Positions 20,807-26,519 of a stretch of 26,519 bases of DNA are shown here, piece by piece. The stretch comes from an uncultured Propionibacteriaceae bacterium (GTDB taxonomy: Bacteria; Actinomycetota; Actinomycetes; Propionibacteriales; Propionibacteriaceae), in contig CAKZHP010000002.1 of NCBI GenBank assembly GCA_936924635.1, positions 1 to 26,519 of the forward strand. The letters run 5' to 3'. Positions within the stretch are counted from its first letter, which is position 1, and each line of letters begins with the position of its first letter. A model generated the notes under the pieces. That model was not told the origin of the DNA. It saw nothing but the letters and a program-made list of their open reading frames with translations, and ran no database searches. A program made the translations under genes and the position numbers.

Positions 20807-21682
20807 GTGACCAAGACGGCGCCGGGCACGACCGCGTACGGGCCCGTGCCGCCCGCCGACGGCGCGCCCGTGCCCGGTCGCCCCGATGCCTTCTCCGTGC
20901 ACCTGGACAACTTCGAGGGCCCGTTCGACCTGCTCCTGCAGCTGATCGGCCGGCACAAGCTCGACGTCACCGAGATCGCCCTGTCGGTGGTGACCGACGA
21001 GTTCATCGCGCACATCCGGGCCCAGGGGCCTGAGTGGGACCTGGAGCAGACGAGCTCCTTCCTCGTGGTCGCCGCCACCCTGCTGGACCTGAAGACCGCC
21101 CGGCTCCTTCCCCAGGGCGAGGTCGACGACGTCGAGGACCTGGCGCTGCTGGAGGCGCGTGACCTGCTGTTCGCCCGGCTGCTGCAGTACCGGGCCTTCA
21201 AGCAGGTCGCCGCGTGGATCGAGCAGACCCTGGCGACCGAGGGGCAGCGGTTCGTACGCCCCGGCGGGCTGGAACCCGCGTACGCATCGTTGCTGCCGGA
21301 GGTGGTGATCCCGCTCACGCCCGAGGAGCTGGCGGCCCTCGCCGCCAGGGCCATGGAGCCCCAGGCTGTGGTCGAGGTGGCCGTCGGCCACATCCACCAG
21401 GCGCGGGTGAGCGTGTCGGAGCAGGCCGTGCTGGTCGCGGAGCGCCTGCGGCGGCAGGGGTCGGCGTCGTTCCGGGCCCTCACCGCCGACTCGCCCGACC
21501 TGCTCACCACCGTGGTGCGGTTCCTGGCCCTGCTGGAGCTGTACCGCTCCAGCGCGGTGGCCTTCGATCAGGTGACGCCGCTCGGGGAGCTGATCGTGCG
21601 GTGGACCGGCGATGCCGAGGGCGACATCGAGGTGGTCGACGAGTTCGACGGGCGGCCCGTCGAGGAACCGGAGGACACGTGA
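20807..21682 (+). CDS. scpA: Segregation and condensation protein A (kleisin)
   Basis: This 291-residue kleisin bridges SMC heads together with ScpB. The N-terminal signature FSVHLDNFEGPFDLLLQLIGRHKLDVTEIAL (about residues 25-55) binds the SMC neck. TSSFLVVAATLLDLKTARLL follows, and the C-terminal winged-helix region runs from about residue 200 (HIHQARVSVSEQ...) to LGELIVRWTG. Residues 1-24 are a variable Pro/Gly lead. Length is in the family range. It starts one base after the RHH gene stop, and its stop overlaps the scpB start by 4 bp (GTGA), so parA, RHH, scpA and scpB form one operon. Confidence 0.95.
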   Translation: MTKTAPGTTAYGPVPPADGAPVPGRPDAFSVHLDNFEGPFDLLLQLIGRHKLDVTEIALSVVTDEFIAHIRAQGPEWDLEQTSSFLVVAATLLDLKTARLLPQGEVDDVEDLALLEARDLLFARLLQYRAFKQVAAWIEQTLATEGQRFVRPGGLEPAYASLLPEVVIPLTPEELAALAARAMEPQAVVEVAVGHIHQARVSVSEQAVLVAERLRRQGSASFRALTADSPDLLTTVVRFLALLELYRSSAVAFDQVTPLGELIVRWTGDAEGDIEVVDEFDGRPVEEPEDT

Positions 21683-22509
21683 GCAGTGATGACGCCGTGC
21701 GCGAGCAGGAGGGGCGCGACGAGCGCGACCGGGACCGCACCGGGCCGGAGGCACTGGCCGGTGAACGGGGTGAGGAGCCCACGGCTGAGCTCGACGACGA
21801 CGAGCTGTCCGGCGCTGTCGAGGCGCTGCTCATCATGGCGACCGAGCCCATGAGCGCGACCGAGCTGGCCCAGGCGTTGCGCGTGCCCGTGGTGCGCATC
21901 GAGCGGACCGTCGCCGAGCTGACGCGTTTCTACCGGGAGACCCGGCGTGGTTTCGAGCTGCGGCACGCCGGCGGGGGCTGGCGGTACGCGACCCGTGCCG
22001 AGCACGCGGGGGCGATCTCGGCGTACGTGCTGGAGGGACAGCACGGGCGACTGTCGCAGGCGGCCCTGGAGACCCTCGCCGTGATCGCGTACCTGCAGCC
22101 GGCGACCAGGTCTCGGATCGCCGCCGTGCGTGGGGTGAACGTCGACGGGGTGGTGCGTACGCTGCTGGCGCGGGAGCTCGTCGTGGAGTCGGGGCGCGAC
22201 GAGCAGTCCGGTGCGGCGCTGTTCGTGACCACGCCGACGTTCCTGGAGCGGATGGGGCTGGCCTCGCTCGACGACCTGCCGCCGCTGGCGCCCCACCTGC
22301 CCGACGCGAGCGAGCTGGAGGCAGAGCTGGCAGCTGCTGCTCAACCGCCGGTGCCGGTCGCGCTGGGTGCTCAAGACGGGGGTGTCGAGGAGCGGAGGGA
22401 CCGGGACGGGGGCGTGTCGCCGGGGACTCAGGCAGGGGTCGCCGGCTCCCGTGCCGACGCCCCGGGGGGCGGCGTGGCGGACGACCTGGGAGATGCCGAC
22501 TCGCACTGA
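21679..22509 (+). CDS. scpB: Segregation and condensation protein B with extended C-terminal tail
   Basis: This 276-residue protein works as a dimer clamping ScpA in the SMC condensin. Two winged-helix domains cover about residues 38-215, with LSGAVEALLIMATEPMSATE, then LSQAALETLAVIAYLQPATR and IAAVRGVNVDGVVRTLLAREL. GGAGG (21670-21674) lies 4 nt before GTG 21679, and the start overlaps the scpA stop. The much longer upstream frame is the shadow of scpA. Residues beyond about 218 form a Gly/Ala/Asp-rich disordered tail of nearly 60 residues, longer than usual for ScpB. A 15-mer in it (22339-22353) also occurs in the repeat upstream of xerD. Confidence 0.94.
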   Translation: MSSDDAVREQEGRDERDRDRTGPEALAGERGEEPTAELDDDELSGAVEALLIMATEPMSATELAQALRVPVVRIERTVAELTRFYRETRRGFELRHAGGGWRYATRAEHAGAISAYVLEGQHGRLSQAALETLAVIAYLQPATRSRIAAVRGVNVDGVVRTLLARELVVESGRDEQSGAALFVTTPTFLERMGLASLDDLPPLAPHLPDASELEAELAAAAQPPVPVALGAQDGGVEERRDRDGGVSPGTQAGVAGSRADAPGGGVADDLGDADSH

Positions 22510-22558
22510 GGATCCCGGCGCGCAAGGATGGGCAGGTTCACCAGCGGAGGAGTTGACC

Positions 22559-23305
22559 ATGGTCAGGGAGAGCGAAGCAGCCGAGGGCGTACGCCTCCAG
22601 AAGGTGCTCGCCGCCGCGGGTGTCGCGTCGCGGCGGGCCGCCGAGATCCTGATCGACGAGGGCCGGGTCGAGGTCAACGGCAAGATCGTCGTGGAGCAGG
22701 GGATGCGTGTCGACCCCGAGCGAGACCACGTCCGCGTCGACGGACGCCGGATCCCGCCGCCTCGGCACCACATCTACCTGGTGCTCAACAAGCCGAAGGG
22801 CGTCGTCTCCACGCTGTCCGACCCCGAGGGGCGGCCCACGTTGTCCGACTATCTCGGTCGCCGCAAGGAGCGTCTGTTCCACGTCGGTCGCCTGGACACC
22901 GAGACCGAGGGGCTGATCATCCTCACCAACCACGGTGAGTTCGCGCACCGCCTGGCGCACCCGTCGTACGAGATCCGCAAGACCTACCTCGCCGAGGTCG
23001 AGGGTGCCGTGCACGCATCGACGATCGCGCGCCTGACCAGGGGGGTGACCCTCGACGACGGGCCCGTGAAGCCCGACGCCGTGAAGGTGGTCAGCGCCGG
23101 GCGCGACAAGACCCTGGTGCAGGTGGTGCTGCACGAGGGCCGCAACCGGGTCGTGCGGCGCATGTTCGACTCCGTCGGCCACCCTGTGCGTCAGCTGTCC
23201 CGGACGCAGATCGGCCCCGTCCGCCTCGGTCAGCTGATGCAGGGCGACCTCCGAGAGCTGAGCCGCGAAGAGCTGGGCGCACTCCTCGACGCGGTCGGGC
23301 TCTGA
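22559..23305 (+). CDS. rluB: rRNA pseudouridine synthase, RsuA/RluB family
   Basis: This 248-residue enzyme converts uridine to pseudouridine in rRNA. An S4 domain (residues about 11-58, VRLQKVLAAAGVASRRAAEI) is followed by the RsuA-type catalytic domain with LVLNKPKG and GRLDTETEGL, in which D113 is the catalytic aspartate. RNRVVRRMFDSVGHPV near the end is another family block. ATG 22559 is chosen because GGAGGAG (22546-22552) stands 6 nt upstream; the open frame extends back into scpB. The gene corresponds to Rv1711 and follows scpB with a 49-nt gap. In M. tuberculosis cmk and engA come next; here a lipoprotein gene follows instead. Confidence 0.95.
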   Translation: MVRESEAAEGVRLQKVLAAAGVASRRAAEILIDEGRVEVNGKIVVEQGMRVDPERDHVRVDGRRIPPPRHHIYLVLNKPKGVVSTLSDPEGRPTLSDYLGRRKERLFHVGRLDTETEGLIILTNHGEFAHRLAHPSYEIRKTYLAEVEGAVHASTIARLTRGVTLDDGPVKPDAVKVVSAGRDKTLVQVVLHEGRNRVVRRMFDSVGHPVRQLSRTQIGPVRLGQLMQGDLRELSREELGALLDAVGL

Positions 23306-23350
23306 CGCTCCGAGACGGGGCGGGCCGCGGCGGCGCGGCCCGGGGGACGG

Positions 23351-23385
23351 CCGGGCAAGGTGTCTCCTCCGCTAACCTTGCCCGG
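23351..23385 (+). promoter_or_regulatory. Hairpin overlapping the -10 and start of the FKBP gene
   Basis: CCGGGCAAGGT (23351-23361) and ACCTTGCCCGG (23375-23385) are perfect 11-bp complements around a 13-nt loop. The right arm overlaps TAACCT (23373-23378), a good -10 hexamer exactly 6 nt before GTG 23385, and ends on the first base of that start codon. It may terminate the rluB transcript, act as an operator, or both. Confidence 0.6.
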
Positions 23386-24437
23386 TGCCTCTGAACCACG
23401 TGCGTCGTCTTCCCGGTGTGCTCTCCGCCTGTGCGGCGGCGGTCATGCTGGCTGCCTGCTCGAGCTCGGCCACCGGGACCTCGACACTCAGCCCCACCCC
23501 GGGCCCGACCCAGCTCGTGGACCCGAGCTCGCCGACGTCCGCGTCCGCGGCTCCCTCGGGCAGCGCCACGCCGACGCCCAGGCCGTCCATCCCCGCCTCG
23601 AACAACCTCGACGGGATCACGGTCGTGGGCGACTTCGGCAAGCTGCCGCAGGTCAAGATCCCGGCGCCGTGGGCGGTCACCACGTCGCAGTCGAAGGTCA
23701 TCCAGCCGGGCAACGGGCCGGAGATCGCGAAGACCTCCACCGTCGAGATCCACTACTGGGGGGCCAACGGCCGCACTGGAGAGGTCTTCGACGAGAGCTT
23801 CAGCGGCGGCAAGCCGATCGCGCTGCCTCTGGAGGGCTTCATCCCGGGCTTCGTGAACGGCCTGGTGGGCCAGAAGTCCGGCAGCCGGGTGCTGATCGGG
23901 ATCACCGGCCCCGACGGGTACGGCCCGAACGGTGGCAACCCCCAGGCGGGCATCGAGGCCGACGACTGCATCGTGTTCGTCGTCGACATCCTCGCCGTCT
24001 CCCTGACGCAGCCGGCTGGGACCCCGGTCACCCCGGCGGCGGGCCTGCCGACGGTGACCGGTGACGTGGCCAAGCCGCAGGTCACGATCCCGGCGGGTGC
24101 CACCCCGCCGACGTCACTGGTCGTGCAGCCCCTCATCAAGGGGGCCGGTCGTGAGGTCGCCCCGACGGACGTGGTTCAGGTGAACTACGCCGAGTACGCC
24201 TGGAGCAACGGCCAGCTGGTCAAGCAGACCTACGGGTACAAGCCCCTGGAGGGCCCGCTGGCGCAGACGCTCCCCGCATGGCAGGAGGGTCTGGCCAAGC
24301 AGACCGTGGGCAGCCGCGTCCTGATCGTGGCGCCGCCGGCGAAGAGCTACCCGTCGGGCAACCCCCGCATCGGCGTGAAGCCGGGCGAGACGATGGTCTA
24401 CGTCGTCGACATCCTCTTCGCGTCCACCAGCGGCTGA
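23385..24437 (+). CDS. Lipoprotein with two FKBP-type peptidyl-prolyl isomerase domains
   Basis: This 350-residue exported lipoprotein has an n-region MPLNHVRRLP, a hydrophobic core and the lipobox LAAC with C25 as lipidation site. A Ser/Thr/Pro-rich linker spans about 26-75. FKBP domain 1 (about 103-204) has VEIHYWGANGRTGEVFDESF, GFIPGFVNGLVGQKSGSRVLI and the terminal VFVVDILAV. FKBP domain 2 (about 245-346) keeps the fold (VQVNYAEYAWSNGQLVKQTY, SRVLIVAPP, VYVVDILF) but lacks the GxVFDxS stretch, so it may be weakly active or a chaperone module. It probably assists folding of secreted proteins at the membrane. GTG 23385 is preceded by TAACCT at 6 nt and so is likely leaderless. Confidence 0.92.
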   Translation: MPLNHVRRLPGVLSACAAAVMLAACSSSATGTSTLSPTPGPTQLVDPSSPTSASAAPSGSATPTPRPSIPASNNLDGITVVGDFGKLPQVKIPAPWAVTTSQSKVIQPGNGPEIAKTSTVEIHYWGANGRTGEVFDESFSGGKPIALPLEGFIPGFVNGLVGQKSGSRVLIGITGPDGYGPNGGNPQAGIEADDCIVFVVDILAVSLTQPAGTPVTPAAGLPTVTGDVAKPQVTIPAGATPPTSLVVQPLIKGAGREVAPTDVVQVNYAEYAWSNGQLVKQTYGYKPLEGPLAQTLPAWQEGLAKQTVGSRVLIVAPPAKSYPSGNPRIGVKPGETMVYVVDILFASTSG

Positions 24438-24599
24438 TCAGGCGCACCGCCCCAGTCGCCGCGGTCTAGTGCTCGGGGCGGCCCGCACCTCGTCGGCAGC
24501 CTCAGGCGACAGGCGCCCGTCATCGAGATGAGAGGCGACAGGTCTGGAGACCCCCGGGTCACGACGAGCGTCCTGCGAGCCCCGATGCCCCAAGGTCTC

Positions 24600-24644
24600 G
24601 TCCCTGCGGCAATGCTCGACCCTGTCGAGCATTGCCGCAGGGGC
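24600..24644 (+). repeat. Perfect hairpin element, copy 2
   Basis: The core 24604-24640 is base-for-base identical to 3990-4026. Here the stem extends outward to 21 pairs (24600-24620 with 24624-24644, one of them G-U) around the same CCT loop. The flanks otherwise differ from copy 1. It lies about 165 nt after the FKBP stop and about 220 nt before the HTH gene. Confidence 0.87.
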
Positions 24645-24725
24645 CGGAACTCTGGATCGGGGGAGACCCCCCGCGACAGCTCCGGTCTTCGCGGGGAACG
24701 GCTCTGACCCGCCGAGGACGCCGGC

Positions 24726-24830
24726 GGACAACACCTCGGCCGGGGCGAACAACATCGTGGGCACCTCGGACAACATCTGTCGGCAACCCGCCAACACCGG
24801 GGGTCAGACGGACAACGCCTGACTCTGGCT
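24726..24830 (+). repeat. 21-bp periodic array (iteron-like), five units
   Basis: The motif GGACAACATC or a close variant starts at 24726, 24747, 24768, 24789 and 24810, exactly 21 bp apart each time. The first ten bases are conserved (G/C, G/A, A/C, then CAACA or CAACG, then C/T, C), and the remaining eleven vary. Read in frame it would give heptapeptides starting DN(T/I/A) and ending with TGA at 24820, but no start or family supports translation. The array ends 30 bp before the HTH gene start. Confidence 0.7.
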
Positions 24831-24860
24831 CTGGGTGGTGAGCGGGCTCAGGCTGGGGGT

Positions 24861-25691
24861 GTGACGCGACTCAGCCCTGTGCCTCCGGTTCCTACTCCCG
24901 TGGAGCGGGCGTATGTGCCACCACTGCCGATGCGCGGTGACGTACGGATGCCCAACGGGGCTCCTGCCGCTCCCGTGCACCACGTGCTGAACCGACCGGC
25001 TGTTCTCCGGGCGGTCCGGCGTCGCCTTGACATGGCGCAACGCGATCTCGCGCGGCTGCTGCGAGTCGCCCCGTCGACCATCGCCCGTGCTGAGTTGCCG
25101 CGCGGGAGCATCGCGCTCGACCTGCTGCTCCACACCCTGGCCGCAGCCGGGTTACGGCTGGTCGTCGTGGACGCCGAGACGGGCCAGGAGCTGCCGGTGG
25201 AGGACCCCGACACCGTCAAGAACCAGGGTGGGGCCCGGTTCCCCGCACACCTGGACATCGAACCCGTCCGGTATCCCGGCTGGCTGGCCCGCGACAAGGG
25301 CCGGGAGCGTCAGGTCACGTTCCGGCACCGGGAGACGCGGGACGAACGGGCGTCCCGAGGTGATCCTCGGCCCTACCGGCACCTGACCCGGCCCGAGGTC
25401 TGGTGGGCCCTGCTGCCCGGCGAGGCGATGGCGGCGCACCACAAGTACACGACGTGGTCAAGACCGTTCGTCGTCGAGATGTGGGCCGCCGGACTCGGCC
25501 GGCACTCGTGGTACGCCCCACGGCCCGCCAGCGGCTACACCCCAGACGGGCGACCCCTCCACAGCCACGGCGTGGGGATCCCCAGCCTGCCGGGCCATGT
25601 CCGTCGGGTGCTCTGCCTGTACGGCCCGCCGGAGCCGTCGACCGACGACCCCCCGCTGCGTGAGTACCAGCGACGGCCGCTGCGCCAGTAG
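24861..25691 (+). CDS. Orphan XRE-type helix-turn-helix protein with unassigned C-terminal domain
   Basis: This protein has 276 residues. Residues 1-45 are Pro-rich. Residues 48-98 form an XRE-like helix-turn-helix (LRAVRRRLDMAQRDLARLLR, then VAPSTIARAELPRGSIALDLLL). The C-terminal 170 residues are rich in Arg, His, Trp and Pro, with FPAHLDIEPVRYPGW, TFRHRETRDERASRGD and a Tyr/Trp-rich segment (WSRPFVVEMWAAGLGRHSWY); I do not recognise this domain. No toxin, kinase or transporter partner is adjacent, so an orphan regulator is the best description. The GTG at 24861 has only a G-run upstream (24854-24859); the ATG at 24930 is a possible later start that still keeps the HTH. The gene is convergent with gluQ. 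Confidence 0.72.
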   Translation: MTRLSPVPPVPTPVERAYVPPLPMRGDVRMPNGAPAAPVHHVLNRPAVLRAVRRRLDMAQRDLARLLRVAPSTIARAELPRGSIALDLLLHTLAAAGLRLVVVDAETGQELPVEDPDTVKNQGGARFPAHLDIEPVRYPGWLARDKGRERQVTFRHRETRDERASRGDPRPYRHLTRPEVWWALLPGEAMAAHHKYTTWSRPFVVEMWAAGLGRHSWYAPRPASGYTPDGRPLHSHGVGIPSLPGHVRRVLCLYGPPEPSTDDPPLREYQRRPLRQ

Positions 25692-25993
25692 CCCGGCGGC
25701 GGGCTCTCCGTCGCCCTCACCGCCCCAGCGCCGACCAGACGCCGGTGACCACGCCTTGCCGGTGCCTGCGGCAGTCGGAGCAGGGCGTTCGGGGCCGGGA
25801 CTGACGGTGCTGGTCGCCACCCTGGCAGGGATCGGGTTCGCCATCTCCCGGTACGGTCCCCGACTCAGGTCGCCAGCACCGTCCCAGTCGCAGCACCTCG
25901 GGAGCGAACAGAACCCTCCTCGCCGGCAGTGTCGCCCGCCGGACCTGGGGGATGGAGAGGTGCTCCAGATCGCACAACAATACGCGGCACTCG
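25692..25993 (+). other. Intergenic stretch between convergent genes, with a long-range inverted repeat
   Basis: No gene is supported in these 302 nt. GACTG plus ACGGTGCTGG (25799-25813) pair with CCAGCACCGT and CAGTC (25873-25882 and 25885-25889), a 15-bp interrupted stem closing a 59-nt loop. This may be a weak terminator, a structured RNA or a decayed repeat. Open frames here on both strands lack any family resemblance. Confidence 0.5.
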
Positions 25994-26519
25994 TCAGCCG
26001 ACGTCGACCACCCACGGTGACCGGGGGACCAGGTCGGGGTCGAAGCGTGGCACCAGATCGGCGGCGTTGACGCGTTCGCCAGGCGCGGCGACCCCGAGCG
26101 ACACCGCCAGCAGCGTCAGCACCTCCTTGACGCCGGCACCGCCGCGCTCCAGGTCGGCCAGGGTCACGGCACCGTCCCGTTTCGCCAGCCGCACCCCGGC
26201 GCGGTTCACGGCCAGGGGTACGTGGGCGTACGTGTCGATACGCGGCACCCCCAGCGCGTCGGCGAGCCACGCCTGACGCGGTGCGGAGCTGAGCAGGTCG
26301 TCACCGCGCACCACCTGGTCGATCCCCTGCGCGGCGTCGTCGACCACGACGGCGAGGTTGTACGCCACCGTGCCGTCTCCGCGCCGCACCACGAAGTCGT
26401 CCACCACCCCGGACACGTGGCCGTGGAGCACGTCGTGCACCGTCACCACGGCCTCGTCCGCCCGTACCCGCAGCGCGGCCGGCCGCTCGCGCCTCCGCGC
26501 GGCCCGCTCCGCGTCGGTG
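25994..26519 (-). CDS. gluQ: Glutamyl-Q tRNA(Asp) synthetase, C-terminal part (start outside the window)
   Basis: The visible 175 codons run off the window edge, so the N terminus with the HIGH-like motif is missing. The segment FVVRRGDGTVAYNLAVVVDD, then VVRGDDLLSSAPRQ, then LAKRDGAVTL (the KMSKS-equivalent loop) matches GluQ and the catalytic core of GluRS. The protein ends soon after that loop, as expected for GluQ, which lacks the anticodon-binding domain of GluRS. GluQ attaches glutamate to the queuosine base of tRNA(Asp). The frame stays open upstream of 26449 with plausible sequence (RVRADEAVVTVHDVLHG), so the in-window GTG/ATG codons are not the true start. Confidence 0.9.
   Translation of the reverse strand, partial: TDAERAARRRERPAALRVRADEAVVTVHDVLHGHVSGVVDDFVVRRGDGTVAYNLAVVVDDAAQGIDQVVRGDDLLSSAPRQAWLADALGVPRIDTYAHVPLAVNRAGVRLAKRDGAVTLADLERGGAGVKEVLTLLAVSLGVAAPGERVNAADLVPRFDPDLVPRSPWVVDVG

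Larger units (their letters stand above)
24438..24860 (+). other. Non-coding stretch between the FKBP and HTH genes
   Basis: No convincing gene is present in these 423 nt. It contains two direct copies of AGGCGACAGG (near 24504 and 24532), two copies of GGAGACCCCC (24546-24555 and 24662-24671) flanking the hairpin element, and the 21-bp array listed separately. Open frames on both strands have no recognisable sequence and fail to agree with the codon composition of the neighbouring genes. Confidence 0.6.

Noticed and set aside
18118..21510. 1130-codon open frame on the minus strand
   Set aside because: It overlaps xerD, parA, the RHH gene and scpA in antisense. Only its far 3' end lies within manD, in the wrong frame.
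24438..24797. 119-codon minus-strand frame over the hairpin copy and the 21-bp array
   Set aside because: It has no recognisable domain and no ribosome binding site. It translates the hairpin (as MLDRVEHCR), as does a similar spurious frame at copy 1.
24726..24830. Possible CRISPR array
   Set aside because: The units are only 21 bp with partly conserved cores and no unique 30-bp spacers, and no cas gene is nearby.
25458..26270. 270-codon minus-strand frame and a 157-codon plus-strand frame at the HTH-gluQ border
   Set aside because: They overlap the HTH gene and gluQ, both supported by family sequence. Their products are Arg/Gly/Pro-rich without motifs.

Overview
The window is high-GC DNA with GTG starts, overlapping ATGA/GTGA junctions and a gene order typical of Actinomycetota. 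The series TPR protein, HAD phosphatase, small protein, tlyA, NAD kinase, recN, pyrG, Nudix hydrolase, xerD, parA, scpA, scpB, rluB follows the order I know from Mycobacterium tuberculosis around Rv1691-Rv1711. The bioY-type ECF transporter, the LPNTG surface protein with SdrD-B/DUF11 modules and the glutamyl-Q tRNA(Asp) synthetase would fit Propionibacteriales or a close relative. That placement is inference.

Layout. 1-84: 3' end of a 5S rRNA gene and a very strong terminator. 147-3970: an RGG-rich TPR protein and a NagD-type HAD phosphatase, followed by a perfect hairpin element. 4097-5999: a biotin ECF transporter (BioY, ATPase, EcfT) inserted in the conserved block. 5997-12869: a short conserved protein, TlyA, NAD kinase, RecN, a His-rich methyltransferase where I would expect the Rv1697/Rv1698-type pair, CTP synthase and an ADP-ribose-type Nudix hydrolase. 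12870-18552: an accessory segment with a sortase-anchored surface protein and, on the minus strand, a ManD-family sugar-acid dehydratase with a CE7 acetyl esterase, ending in a G-rich and repeat-bearing intergenic stretch. 18553-23305: XerD, then the chromosome-maintenance operon parA, RHH protein, scpA, scpB, and rluB. 23385-26519: a two-domain FKBP lipoprotein, a non-coding stretch holding the second copy of the hairpin element and a 21-bp periodic array, an orphan XRE-type HTH protein, and the 3' part of gluQ on the minus strand.

How it fits together. Most plus-strand genes are core functions: translation and ribosome modification (TlyA, RluB, gluQ), NAD(P) and CTP metabolism, recombination (RecN, XerD) and chromosome segregation (ParA, ScpAB). 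The most striking regulatory feature is a repeated junction design. At four gene borders the TAG stop of one gene is the first half of a TAGGNT -10 hexamer, lying 6-8 nt before the next start codon, which predicts leaderless mRNAs beginning inside an apparent operon. Other points of interest are the twin 37-bp hairpins, the 21-bp array next to the HTH gene, the RGG-rich TPR protein, the His-rich methyltransferase and the RHH protein overlapping parA.
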